Assembly (NCBI RefSeq): GCF_910584445.1
Contig: NZ_CAJUBO010000010.1
Coordinates: forward strand, 1 to 64,000
DNA from: an uncultured Desulfovibrio sp.
GTDB taxonomy: Bacteria > Desulfobacterota > Desulfovibrionia > Desulfovibrionales > Desulfovibrionaceae
Reading direction: 5' to 3'
DNA length: 64,000 bases
Shown here: piece by piece, positions 8,111 through 17,800 of the stretch
Layout: the number at the start of each line of letters is the position of its first letter
Numbering within the stretch: the first letter of the stretch is position 1
Made by a program: the position numbers and the translations under genes
Notes under the pieces: generated by a model
What the model was told of the DNA's origin: nothing
What the model saw: only the letters and a program-made list of their open reading frames with translations
The model's database searches: none

Positions 8111-9744
8111 TTGTCAAAAAGCTCAAGCGCACCAGCTTCAAGAAATTCAAGTCCACCATGATTGGCGGTTTGGTGGACTATATCCTTGCCGAACACGACG
8201 ACACGGGCAAGGACAAGCTCGCCTATGCCGGAAGCAGAAACTTTCTGACCACGACTATTGCCGCACAAAAAAGGGAGATGATTTCCCTTGCCGAGGAATC
8301 CATCCAGAGCAAAATGCCGGTCACGCACTGGATTCTGTCATGGCAGGAAAACGAACAGCCTACCCGCGAACAGGTGGATGAAGCGGTCAGTCTCTTTCTC
8401 CGGGGAATGGGCCTTGCCGAACATCAGACGCTCTATGCCCTGCACAAAAACACGGGCAACTATCACATGCACATTGTTGTGAATCGGACGCATCCCTACA
8501 CGCAAAAAGTTGTGCAACCCCATAGAGGTTTCGATATCGAGGCGGCGCACAAGATTGTTGCCGAAATCGAACACAGACAGGGGTGGGCGTCGCAGATGAA
8601 CGCCCGCTATCGCGTCAATGAACAAGGGCATGTGGTCAAAAACATCCAGCGGCGGGAACAGGTAAAACCCAAGCCCAAGGCCGAGGACTTTGAAAGCGCC
8701 ACGGGCGAAAAGTCCGCACAGCGCATTGCCCAGGAACGCGGCCATGCCGTCATCCAGAACGCCACATGCTGGGAAGAACTTCACGCCGGGCTGGATGCCG
8801 TCGGTCTGCGTTTTTCCCGCAAGGACTCCGGCGCGGTGATTTTTGTGGGCGACACGGCGGTCAAGGCGTCCAGCATGGACAGGAATTTCAGTATGTCCAG
8901 GCTGTGCAAGCGGCTCGGCGAGTACAAGCCGGGCTACTACTCTCAGCGGACATTCAAGAAGCCCGCTCCGGAGCCGGTCAGCCATGTATGCCGAGAGGAA
9001 TGGCAGGAGTATCAGAAGGATCGGCAAAGGCTGGCCGAGGAACAATATTACGCCAGGGTAAAACTGGAGGAAGAACGGGAAGCGCTGGAACGGCGGCAGA
9101 AAGAGCGCCGTGAGGCGGCTACAGTCCGTCTTGCTCAGCACGGGCTTTCTGTGTTGAACATTGCCCGGCATTTCCTGAAGGAACAGGAACGGGAAGAGAA
9201 AGCGGCGTTGCGGGACAGGCAGTCTCAAGCAGAAAAACCGGAGTGGCTCCCCCGCTTCAAGCACTGGCTGGGCAAGCGCAGTCCGCATCTTGGCAATCTG
9301 TGGCGTTTTCGGAGAAGGATCGCTCCCGGCGTGGAGGTCAGGAAACGCGAGTTCCCCAGGGTCGGTACATTGGCTTCCCCGTATGCCGCCTACCGGGAAA
9401 TGGTCAAAAAGCGTTTTCCCGAAAAGATGGATGAATCACGGCTGGACGCGGCCATTGCCCTGTACATGCGCTGCGCCGGATACACGCCGCAGGAGGTAGC
9501 CAACGAAGTATTCAGACACGCCTCCGCCCGCCCCAACGGGCAGAACTGTGATGAACGGATAGAGTACGGGCGCAGGGTGGTCTGGTACGCCTTTGGAACG
9601 GCGGGAGATATTGATATTGCAAATGTGCAGCCTACAGAGGAGGATATTCAAAGATTCAACAGAGAAGCCGAGGACATGGAGTGTGATAGGATACATTATG
9701 AAACACGCGAAAGACTGGCGCGTCCAGCCTTCCGGTTACGATGA
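8107..9744 (+). CDS. MobA/VirD2-type relaxase
   Basis: This 545-residue enzyme would nick oriT and pilot the DNA strand during mobilization. The relaxase domain fills about residues 1-190. The metal-binding histidine motif is in YHMHIVVNRTHP (His 120 and 122) and candidate nicking tyrosines lie near the N-terminus (GLVDYIL, KLAYAGSRNF). A long charged helical middle (about 295-385, many Glu/Arg) is probably coiled coil. The C-terminal 140 residues (LPRFKHWLGKRSPHLGNLW onward) form a separate domain I cannot name. Known relaxases of this kind need a helper conjugation machine, and none is encoded in the island. Confidence 0.9.
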   Translation: MIVKKLKRTSFKKFKSTMIGGLVDYILAEHDDTGKDKLAYAGSRNFLTTTIAAQKREMISLAEESIQSKMPVTHWILSWQENEQPTREQVDEAVSLFLRGMGLAEHQTLYALHKNTGNYHMHIVVNRTHPYTQKVVQPHRGFDIEAAHKIVAEIEHRQGWASQMNARYRVNEQGHVVKNIQRREQVKPKPKAEDFESATGEKSAQRIAQERGHAVIQNATCWEELHAGLDAVGLRFSRKDSGAVIFVGDTAVKASSMDRNFSMSRLCKRLGEYKPGYYSQRTFKKPAPEPVSHVCREEWQEYQKDRQRLAEEQYYARVKLEEEREALERRQKERREAATVRLAQHGLSVLNIARHFLKEQEREEKAALRDRQSQAEKPEWLPRFKHWLGKRSPHLGNLWRFRRRIAPGVEVRKREFPRVGTLASPYAAYREMVKKRFPEKMDESRLDAAIALYMRCAGYTPQEVANEVFRHASARPNGQNCDERIEYGRRVVWYAFGTAGDIDIANVQPTEEDIQRFNREAEDMECDRIHYETRERLARPAFRLR

Positions 9745-9867
9745 TTTTCCAGCGGGATCCCGCATTGCCTGACGGGAATAGATAAGCTATACGCGAACCG
9801 CACGGCTGCTTCTTTTCACTCGACTGCCTGCGCTCGGCGCGGCGCAAGCCGGAAAAGGAGCACGGCC

Positions 9868-9939
9868 ATGAGATGTTTGATCATGGTCTCGCTTATCGCC
9901 CTGGTTGTGGCACTGTTGCTGGCGTCGGACGCCAGATAG
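9868..9939 (+). CDS. 23-residue hydrophobic peptide
   Basis: A mini-gene with a good ribosome binding site (AAAAGGAG, eight bases before ATG) encodes a 23-residue peptide. It begins MRCLIMVSLIALVVALLLA and ends SDAR: a single membrane-spanning stretch with a short charged tail. A strong hairpin (9946-9976) follows six bases after the stop. Size, hydrophobicity and structured surroundings resemble type I toxin peptides (Ldr/Hok/TisB-like) or small membrane peptides of mobile elements. I see no obvious antisense RNA, so function is open. Confidence 0.5.
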   Translation: MRCLIMVSLIALVVALLLASDAR

Positions 9940-9945
9940 CAGAAT

Positions 9946-9976
9946 GCCCCAGCCCATTGTAGCGATGGGCCGGGGC
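9946..9976 (+). terminator. Hairpin after the small peptide gene
   Basis: GCCCCAGCCCAT (9946-9957) pairs with ATGGGCCGGGGC (9965-9976) with a single mismatch and a 7-base loop. It lies right after the 23-residue peptide gene. The following sequence is TGTGAAAAAA rather than a T-tract, so it may stabilise the transcript 3' end rather than act as a classical terminator. Confidence 0.5.
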
Positions 9977-10072
9977 TGTGAAAAAATGAAACCTCGGAAG
10001 CCGTGCGGGGCGCTGTAACGCGCCGCGCCAGCTCCGGTTTCTGTTGGTAGCAGGAACCGGAGTTCCCTTTTT

Positions 10073-10615
10073 CTATAAGCCTTCATTTCCGGCTTGGCAA
10101 GTGCCACAAGGCTCATTTAGTCTTTGCAGAGTCCCGTCAATGGCTGTGCTGATGCCTTCCTGGGTATAGAAATTTCCGTTGTCCAGAGCATGAGTCTTGA
10201 GTACGCGCTCGAAATCCGCAATCGTTGTCGCTCCCGGCCCGCACGGATGACTCCAGAAGGCGTCCAGCGACATTTCCGCGCTATTCACCGCCAGACCAGG
10301 CATGGCGTAGATGGATGTGTCCACGCAGTAGACCGGCTTGCTCCGGGGCGGGGCGGAAATCTCAATGGTGGAGTTCAGTACCACCACGCCCAGGCTTCTG
10401 CCCATCATCTTATGCGCCTTGCCGCCTTCGACGAAATGTACCCGGTCGCTGATGCCGCTGGTTGCGGCGGATGAGGCCAAGGCCGTTATCCAGCGGGTGA
10501 TTGCGAATAAGGATGAATGATATGGGCATCCGATCGGCCAATCGCCTAACTGCTTGATGCAATGCAGGAAAAGGGGATGCTCCTTACGACAAAGGCTGCA
10601 CTCGCATGGAAACAA
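10073..10615 (-). CDS. Hypothetical protein, possibly remnant
   Basis: An open frame of up to 180 codons encodes a protein-like sequence with scattered cysteines (CECSLC at the far N-terminus, EPCGTC near the end) and a plausible folded core (VVVLNSTIEISAPPRSKP, VYCVDTSIYAMPG). The longest start is TTG with no ribosome binding site. An internal ATG (MMGRSL, about residue 70) is possible, so either a shorter protein or an N-terminally damaged gene is likely. No family recognised. It lies between the peptide gene and the invertase. Confidence 0.35.
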   Translation of the reverse strand: MFPCECSLCRKEHPLFLHCIKQLGDWPIGCPYHSSLFAITRWITALASSAATSGISDRVHFVEGGKAHKMMGRSLGVVVLNSTIEISAPPRSKPVYCVDTSIYAMPGLAVNSAEMSLDAFWSHPCGPGATTIADFERVLKTHALDNGNFYTQEGISTAIDGTLQRLNEPCGTCQAGNEGL

Positions 10616-11015
10616 AGTCCATCAACGGCCAGAATATCCGTGGGGGCCGGATTCAGGCTCCCAAGCTGACTGGGACAAGCAGAGAAGAAGGAAAAGCCTG
10701 CGTCTGTGACATCGCCGGATACACCGGCGATTCTGCTGGATGATGAGGCATTTTGAAGGGATGGAGGAGGCTCTGCAGGGCAATGTCGGCAAAGCCTCCA
10801 TCCTAAAAGGGCTGTGCAGGTATGCGGTATGTACGCTGGGAAATATGACGAAAGAATATCCCGAAATTCTGCAGAAAAAAAGTTGTCGTACAAGCGCACG
10901 GCGCACATGGTGTCCGACACTCTGCCCCACAGATTTACTGAGCGTTTTTTCAAAAACTTTATCAAACCTGCGGGGCAGGTTATACAACAATGGGGAGGCC
11001 AAAGACAACAGGGGT
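10616..11015. other. Intergenic stretch without a supported gene
   Basis: Only short open frames occur. One at 10606-10743 on the plus strand could encode 45 residues (METKSINGQN...), but it has no ribosome binding site. The main recognisable structure is the hairpin at 10965-10981 beyond the invertase stop. Confidence 0.4.
10947..10981 (-). terminator. Likely terminator of the invertase gene
   Basis: On the minus strand AACCTGC (10981-10975) and GCAGGTT (10971-10965) form a 7-bp stem with a 3-base loop. TGATAAAGTTTTTG follows, about 35 bases after the invertase stop codon. Confidence 0.45.
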
Positions 11016-11627
11016 TCAGCATCCCCCCTCAGTCAGCAGGCGCTGTCTGATAAAAGAATCAACGGTCATCCGGTTTACCCCAAAAATTTTGGCTATCCTT
11101 GTTTTGGGCACCTTTCTTTGCAGGAGGGAGCGAATGGCCTCCTCCTGGCCTGATAATTTTACCTTGCTGGATTTGCGCCCTTTTGGGCGTCCCAGCACAA
11201 CGCCCTCAGCGCGTTTGCGTGCCAGAGCCTCTCGCGTCCGCTGACTAATAAGATTGCGCTCAATCTCTGCAGAGAGGCCGAAGGCAAAGGCTAACACTTT
11301 GCTCTGGATGTCTTCTCCGAGCCGATAGTTATCCTTGATCGTCCACACTTTACATTCCCGGCTCATGCACAGATTAAGGATTTCCATAATCATGAAGAGA
11401 TTACGCCCCAGACGTGATAGTTCGGCGCAAATAATGAGGTCGTCCTTCTTCACCTTTTTAAGCAGTTTGCCAAGCTCACGTTTATCATAGTTTTTCACGC
11501 CGCTTATGGTCTCCTCAATCCAGCCATCAACCTGAAGATTATGTATTTTGGCAAAATTACCAATCTCAAAGCGTTGATTTTCCACAGTTTGCTTGTCACT
11601 GCTTACCCTGATGTAGCCATAAATCAT
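11016..11627 (-). CDS. Mpi/Hin-type serine DNA invertase
   Basis: The 203-residue small serine recombinase resembles master DNA invertases (Mpi, Hin, Gin). The N-terminal catalytic domain starts MIYGYIRVSSDKQTVENQR with the nucleophilic serine at position 9-10 and the family arginines in ELSRLGRN (about 70) and EIERNLISQRTREA. The long helix E follows, then GRPKGRK and a C-terminal helix-turn-helix (TRIAKIFGVNRMTVDSF) for DNA binding. Such enzymes invert DNA between short inverted sites. It lies 86 bases from a large inverted-repeat structure in the adjacent methyltransferase gene, which is its obvious substrate. Confidence 0.92.
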   Translation of the reverse strand: MIYGYIRVSSDKQTVENQRFEIGNFAKIHNLQVDGWIEETISGVKNYDKRELGKLLKKVKKDDLIICAELSRLGRNLFMIMEILNLCMSRECKVWTIKDNYRLGEDIQSKVLAFAFGLSAEIERNLISQRTREALARKRAEGVVLGRPKGRKSSKVKLSGQEEAIRSLLQRKVPKTRIAKIFGVNRMTVDSFIRQRLLTEGGC

Positions 11628-11713
11628 CGTTTCGCCTCAGCGTTAAAAGTTTGCGATGGAGGGATTTTTTGGAATACGGGGAGGAGAGGCAAGAGAAAAT
11701 GCCAAAAAATTTC

Positions 11714-11844
11714 GAGCGAATACATCGAGCATAATCCCGTATTCACTCAATTTGAGGTCGGGCAGTCCTGGGCCATTCTTTCGCCCATAGAGGCATCCAT
11801 TAAGCGCAAGATTGAGGCGATAGGGACGCCACTCAGGGATTGGG
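11714..11844 (+). repeat. Outer inverted repeat, left arm (131 bp)
   Basis: Bases 11714-11844 are the exact reverse complement of 12321-12451 along all 131 positions. The arm encodes the same segment in both copies (SEYIEHNPVFTQFEV to GTPLRDW). A GAATAC/GTATTC dyad spanning 11718-11744 is a possible recombinase crossover site. Confidence 0.95.
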
Positions 11845-11933
11845 ATGTGCGTATAAATTATGGTATCAAAACGGGTTATAACGAAGCATTTATAATTAGT
11901 GGTGCAAAAAAAGATGAGCTGATCGCGCAGGAT

Positions 11934-11956
11934 CCGAAATCAGCCGAAATTATTCG
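11934..11956 (+). repeat. Inner inverted repeat, left arm (23 bp)
   Basis: This 23-base block (starts CCGAAATCAGCC, ends ATTATTCG) is the exact reverse complement of 12209-12231. It lies exactly 89 bases inside the outer repeat on both sides. It encodes the PKSAEIIR part of the recognition domain. Confidence 0.9.
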
Positions 11957-12144
11957 ACCGATTTTGAGGGGCAAGGACATCAAGAGATATTACTATAAAT
12001 TTGCTGATCAATGGGTAATTGCAACATTCCCAAGTCGTAGATATAATATAGAAAGTTATCCTGCAGTGAAAAAACATTTACTCTCATTTGGTAGGCAACG
12101 CCTTGAGCAAACGGGAAGAGAATATGAAATTGATGGGATAAAGG

Positions 12145-14880
12145 TTAAAGCACGAAAAAAGACAAATAATAAATGGTTCGAAACACAAGATAGTATAAGT
12201 TATTGGGACGAATAATTTCGGCTGATTTCGGGTCTTCTGCTATTAATTCGTCTTTCTTGGCCCCATCAATGATGAATGCTTCATTACAACCGGTCAGAAT
12301 GCCGCGATAAATTTTTACGCCCCAATCCCTGAGTGGCGTCCCTATCGCCTCAATCTTGCGCTTAATGGATGCCTCTATGGGCGAAAGAATGGCCCAGGAC
12401 TGCCCGACCTCAAATTGAGTGAATACGGGATTATGCTCGATGTATTCGCTCATATTATTCGAGCAATCTTCTTTAATCACGCATGCTCTGATAACATCGT
12501 CAGAGCTACCCTTTTCAAAAATCATAATATTGACATCAACTGTTGCAGAATCAAAAACCTTGCTGCCAGCAAAATCGATAAGCTGTATCGTACGCGTGTT
12601 CTTTAAAAAGAAATCCCGCAACGCTTTGCCATACGCAGCTCGCATCCATTTATTTGAAGTGATAAATGCTAAGATTCCATATTTCTTCAAAAGATTAAAA
12701 CCAAGCTCATAAAAAAGGCAATAAACATCTCCAGTACTTGCAAACGTTTTGTAATCGGGTTTTAATTTTTTTACGGAAGCATCCATCCCTTGAATTTGGA
12801 TGTAAGGAGGATTGCCAATTAAAATATCAAAACTTCCTGCAGTGTTTGCAAAATCGATATACCAGTCGAAATTTCCAATATCTCCACATTTATCACGAAG
12901 TTCAGAAATTTTTGTTCTTAGTTCTTCTTTCCTTTCGTGATCAGTTATATTAAAGAATCCATGTTGGAGTTCGATGATACGCTTGCGAATTTCCCGGTTA
13001 AAAAGAGGATTTGTATCCTTTTTGCTATTGGCAGCATCCAAAGAGTTGCCGACCATGATTTTATAATCAAGGTTTGGCAGCGGCTTAATCCTATCAAAAT
13101 CATTTTCATCTACTACGAGCGATAACCAAAGCCGGAGCTTCGCAATATCCACTGATGCCGGATCAATATCAACCCCATGGATGCTCTCTGCTATGGTATG
13201 TCGCTTCAAGTCGTAGGCGGAAAGCTTTTCGGGGAACTGCTCCTGGTAAGCGTTGCGAAGAGCTGAGCGCGCGCGAACAATTTCATGCATCATGCCAACG
13301 GCAAACGCGCCGGAACCAATCGCCGGGTCACAGACTTTCACCCGCGCAAGCGCCCTATCAAGTTGTTGGGCGTATTTCTTGATGGAAGGAGGAAATTTAC
13401 AGCTCGATTCTGAGCCGTATTCTTTACTCCTTTCAATGTTAGCCTTTTTCGTTTTTTCATCCCATGTCTGTTCATCATTACGGATAAAAATATTGATATC
13501 CGCCAAGTCAAGAAGTTTCTCTCTCTTCCAGCGAACAACGCTCTTTTCTTTTGTCTTTACCCCTGGCAAGGAAGTTTGCCCCTTTTGGGGCATCCCCGGT
13601 AATTGTGGAGCTTCTTCTACATACACAGGAACAAGATTAATGGCGCGATCAAGGTATTGGATGAGGCTCTCACGACACATATAATGCACGATATGGCGTG
13701 GGGTGTAGAATGTTCCCCTTTCGCGTCGCTCCCCTACGTCCAGCAGCCCTTCAAAAACTTTGCCGAGCATTTCTGGATCAACGGCCACCTCGCTTTCAAG
13801 CGGCTCATCTTCCCGAACAGTAAAATTGAATCGATCAAACGTAGCAAAAAGCTTTTCAAAAAAACTATTAGGGATATGCAGCCGGATCGTCTTCCAGTCA
13901 TATCCGTTGAGGGGTTCAAATAGGCCGCCATTAAGGAAGGGGATACGACAGCCCAGGCGGGGGAAGAAATGAGCGTCTGCGCTTCTATCAGTAGCCAACG
14001 CTTCATAGAAAAGCGGATTCAGGCACTCTGAGAAAAAATCTTTTGCGTGATGATTCCTGAAAAGATTCTGAAGGAAGTCATGGGGACCACACCCCCACTT
14101 TTGCCCCTTGTCAACTCCCAGCCAGCCTTTTTTTTGCAAAAAATAGAGAAATACAATTTGACCAAGCATTCTTTTGGCGTAAACATCTGCCTTGATATGG
14201 TTCGTCGCGAATGCTTCATGTAATTGAGCATTCTTATCAATGTCATTTTGAATAATACTAGAGAGTTCAAGATAGAGGCTTTTATATTCCTTGAAGAATT
14301 CTTTAGTTACGCGCTCTACGCTAAAGGCATCACGAATGCGGGTAAATGATTCCTTATCTTCATTCTGCAATAAATCTACGAATTGCTGTTCAGCAGTATG
14401 GCTTAATTCATTTTCGCCAACGAGAAATGAGGATCGTTTAGGTTCCGATAAGGTTGCCTGTATGCTCCCATCTCTAAAAATATAATCTTTATAGACGAGG
14501 GAGAATCGCCAATCTGGAACGCCATCAGCATGAAAGGCAACAAGAGCGGCATCTTTAATTGTGCCACCACGCGCACCGTTAAGATAGCTCGCTATAAATT
14601 GACGCTGTGTGACACGGGCGTTGCGGAGGTTTGCAGGATTTTTTAATTTCACAACAAGTACATCAATTTTTTTATCCTTACGTAATTTAGCAATTCTCTT
14701 ATATGAAGCAATGTACTTTTGAAAATCTTGGCGAATATAGGCAGATGTGTTAAAACCTTCCTGCAATCGTTCAGCATCAGGAAGAATATTTGCCACAAGT
14801 TGACGGAACGACTTTTCATCATACGAATGGCCTAGGCTCGCCTGGACAAGACGCTGAGATTCTTCTGGGGTAATATTCAT
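12145..14880 (-). CDS. Eco57I/type IIG-like adenine-specific DNA methyltransferase, 3' end rearranged
   Basis: The product has 911 residues as read here. The methyltransferase core carries the SAM motif VCDPAIGSGAFAVG (about 515-528) and the catalytic NPPY of N6-adenine enzymes in ILIGNPPYIQIQG (about 688). An N-terminal domain of about 400 residues precedes it, and part of a recognition domain follows from about residue 790. The outer inverted repeat covers codons about 810-853. Beyond it the frame runs through a variable 89 bases and PKSAEIIR, then enters the antisense of the silent cassette (NNLYYLVFRTIYYLSFFVL) and stops. The current product therefore lacks most of its recognition domain and may be OFF. 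Inversion would give about 976 residues. Its start overlaps the helicase stop by four bases. Confidence 0.85.
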   Translation of the reverse strand: MNITPEESQRLVQASLGHSYDEKSFRQLVANILPDAERLQEGFNTSAYIRQDFQKYIASYKRIAKLRKDKKIDVLVVKLKNPANLRNARVTQRQFIASYLNGARGGTIKDAALVAFHADGVPDWRFSLVYKDYIFRDGSIQATLSEPKRSSFLVGENELSHTAEQQFVDLLQNEDKESFTRIRDAFSVERVTKEFFKEYKSLYLELSSIIQNDIDKNAQLHEAFATNHIKADVYAKRMLGQIVFLYFLQKKGWLGVDKGQKWGCGPHDFLQNLFRNHHAKDFFSECLNPLFYEALATDRSADAHFFPRLGCRIPFLNGGLFEPLNGYDWKTIRLHIPNSFFEKLFATFDRFNFTVREDEPLESEVAVDPEMLGKVFEGLLDVGERRERGTFYTPRHIVHYMCRESLIQYLDRAINLVPVYVEEAPQLPGMPQKGQTSLPGVKTKEKSVVRWKREKLLDLADINIFIRNDEQTWDEKTKKANIERSKEYGSESSCKFPPSIKKYAQQLDRALARVKVCDPAIGSGAFAVGMMHEIVRARSALRNAYQEQFPEKLSAYDLKRHTIAESIHGVDIDPASVDIAKLRLWLSLVVDENDFDRIKPLPNLDYKIMVGNSLDAANSKKDTNPLFNREIRKRIIELQHGFFNITDHERKEELRTKISELRDKCGDIGNFDWYIDFANTAGSFDILIGNPPYIQIQGMDASVKKLKPDYKTFASTGDVYCLFYELGFNLLKKYGILAFITSNKWMRAAYGKALRDFFLKNTRTIQLIDFAGSKVFDSATVDVNIMIFEKGSSDDVIRACVIKEDCSNNMSEYIEHNPVFTQFEVGQSWAILSPIEASIKRKIEAIGTPLRDWGVKIYRGILTGCNEAFIIDGAKKDELIAEDPKSAEIIRPNNLYYLVFRTIYYLSFFVL
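12209..12231 (-). repeat. Inner inverted repeat, right arm (23 bp)
   Basis: Exact reverse complement of 11934-11956. The 252 bases between the inner arms (11957-12208) are single-copy. Homology between the two half-genes stops precisely at the inner edge of this arm. Confidence 0.9.
12321..12451 (-). repeat. Outer inverted repeat, right arm (131 bp, in the methyltransferase gene)
   Basis: Perfect reverse complement of 11714-11844, located inside the expressed methyltransferase reading frame. Recombination between the arms would invert the 476 bases between them and exchange the end of the protein without changing frame. Confidence 0.95.
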
Positions 14881-17800
14881 ATTTCGCCTCCTGTAGAAGG
14901 AGCCAGATATTGAGCGAGGACAATCAGTTTATGACTTTTTTTCTGAGTGGGTACAGTCGGTTGGCCTTGGTTTTCAAGGATGGTTTCGGGCAAAATCTTT
15001 TGAAACGCACTTACCATCGCAAGAGGCGTGGCATAGCTGCGCTTACAAGCGGCCGAAAGGGCTTGTATGGTTTTTTTGCCTATTGCCTCTTGTTCAACAG
15101 CAGCATAAAGCAAATTAAGATAGCCGGCTTCACTTTTGGATAGCACTGACATATTCTTTAGGCCATTAATGATGTCAAGTAATTTTCTAATTTGGGGAGT
15201 GAGCCGTGTTGAGGTTTGCATCTCAACTTCATCACTTTCCAAAAAGACTCTCGCAGTTTTCAGACGGTCATAATAGTCATGAGGTAACTTTGCCCTTTTT
15301 TCAGTTTGAGACACTTGAAAAAGAGGCGCAGCTTCAAGAAATGTTAATTCGCGTACGCCTTCGTCAACGGCGATAAATTTCTTCAAGAAGCCTTCACGAA
15401 AAAAGAAAATTGTTGTGTCAGGGCAAACGGAACTTATATACGCGGAACGAGCCTTGAGAGGGAGTTTTTTGATTTTTTCAAAAAGCTTGGGGTCATCATC
15501 GCGAACCTGCCGAATAACCTGCAAATATTCTAATTCTGAATCCTCGCTATCGTCTTCCACAAGCTTGGTTAATCTTCCCAAAAGCCCATGAGGGTCTGGA
15601 TGCTCATCTTCAAAAAGGATTTTGTTATCATTGCCCAGAACGGCATTAAAAGCAGTGATTTTTCGATTAATGTTGGCATTCAATCCCAAATGTGCGTCTG
15701 CCTGAGCAGTTGGGAAAAAATTGAAGATAAATAGCTTCTCATGTGCAGTGCCCACTCGATTTATCCTCCCAAGGCGCTGCATAACACGGGTGGGATTCCA
15801 AGGAAGGTCATAATTCACTATCCTTCCCGCTTGGTGCAAGTTCATGCCTTCGGCGAGGATGTCTGTAGTCAGCAGGATATGGACTTGATCCGAAGGCTCC
15901 ACAGCTGCCGGGTCAAAATTATTTTTTATCTTGGCACGAGCTTCGCCGACAGAGAGTATTCTGCCCTCATATATCCCGTTCTTACTGGAGAAAAGCATGG
16001 ATCTTCCAGGTAAGGCTTTTTCCAGGTTCGAATAGAGATACTCTGCCGTCTCTCTTGATTCTGTAAACACCAGCAAACGCTGGTTCATAAGTTCAGCATT
16101 ATTCTGCAAACTCTCATAAAAAATATCATATTTTGGATCTTTGTCGATATTTTCCCAAATCTTCGCAATTTGATATAAACCATCCAAATCACTCTTCAGC
16201 AATTCCCCGTAGTCATCACTGAAATCATCAGTTGTAAATCTTTCAATATTTTTTTGCTCAAGAATATTCTCAAAATCAGCTTGATCTTCAAGATCAAGAA
16301 GCTCTCCAACATCAATATTTTTCCCAATATATATACTTCCTTTATCCCATGCGTCTATGAATCCTTCATACGATGCAATCATTCTGCCAATAGTTTTTTT
16401 AAACGCATAGAAACTGCTCTCAAGGCGTTTAACTAGAAGTGTTTTAATGAAGTTAAGTATATTACGTTGGCTTAATTTTTGAATCTGTGTTATCTCTTCC
16501 TTAAGAAACAAAAGGGGTGAATAACGAACATATTTAATAGATTTTAATAATTTTATCGTTTTTTTGAAGGAGCAATCAAGTTGGTCATCGAATTCATAAA
16601 TCAGCGAGACAGGAGGAGCAATAGTAGAAAATATTAATGCATTTTTGTTTACGTCATTTTTGAAGTATTTACTCACCTCACTTCTTGTTCTACGAATCAT
16701 GATATGCTTCAATATTTTATCACGTACCTCGCCTACAATGAGTTCCGATTTCTTTTTAAAGTCTTCTGAGTATGAATCAAGGCTCTTCAATTCTTCTTCT
16801 TTTTTATAAAAAAAGGCATCCAGATTTTTAATACCAGGAATTGTACTTTGTTTCCCAGCTTGGAAGAGTTTTATTTGAGCGAGAATATCCTGAAGCCGAT
16901 TATTATATGGCGTGGCAGAAACAAGAATAACTTTCTTACCCAAACAGATTTTTTTCAAAATATCATAACTTTGAGTGTTTTCGTTTCGATATCGATGTGA
17001 TTCATCAATAAGAATTATCTGATATTTTGATATTTCTGTAGATGTTATCTCTGCAATTTTCCCTGAAGAAATGACCTTAAAGGGATGAACGGAAAATAAT
17101 CCTAAAGTTTCTTCCCAATATGGTTTTAATATTGGCGGGCATATGATGAGCTTCCTGCCAGCTAAATTCTGTAACAGCATTGCAGATATAAAAGTTTTTC
17201 CAAGGCCAACAACATCAGCAAGGAATACACCATTATGGATATTTAGTATTTTTCTTGCAGCAACTACTGCCTGTTTTTGATATTCAAGTTCTCTATACTC
17301 ATCGGGAAGCATAGATGTGTCGAATTCATCGATATTAATATCCTCCTTAAAATATTCATAGAGGAATTTTAAATAAAGCTCATACGGGGTAATATCGTTG
17401 TTATACCAAGTTTTATTACAGACAGTAACTTTAAACTCCTCTGTCAAGTCAACTGATTCATCCCATAATTTATTAAACCGCTGGCTTGCAAACTTCACGT
17501 CCCCAGGATCACGTAACTCAACATTAAATTCACGTTGAGCTGTCAAGCCAGAATACGAGAAATTGCTCGATCCGGTTATCACACAGCCGGAGGTAGCCTG
17601 ATCCTCCTTATAGTGGAGGATGTAGACTTTTGCATGGATATTCCGACTTGGATGTCCGCGAATCTCTATACGTCCCTCATGTAAAAACTTCATGAACTGG
17701 GATATTGAATCCTCAGTTTCCTGGGTTTCCGGGGCCGCCTCCATTTCGTGCTGGATGGCTGAAGAGTATTCCGCATGGATCTCGGCATTGGAATAAACTG

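Larger units (their letters stand above)
11714..12215 (+). pseudogene. Silent, promoterless target-recognition cassette of the methyltransferase
   Basis: In the plus direction this stretch encodes 166 residues homologous to, and continuing beyond, the end of the minus-strand methyltransferase. After the shared arm it reads DVRINYGIKTGYNEAFII, PKSAEIIRPILRGKDIKRYY and KKTNNKWFETQDSISYWDE, typical of the C-terminal recognition domain of Eco57I/TaqI-like enzymes. It has no ribosome binding site or in-frame start at its head; homology begins abruptly at 11714. It is therefore a storage cassette that would be expressed only after inversion. It ends YWDE-stop, where homologues I know of continue, so the 3' part may be lost. 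Confidence 0.8.

Noticed and set aside
10606..10743. 45-residue plus-strand open frame
   Set aside because: No ribosome binding site and no recognisable similarity; listed only as part of the gap description.
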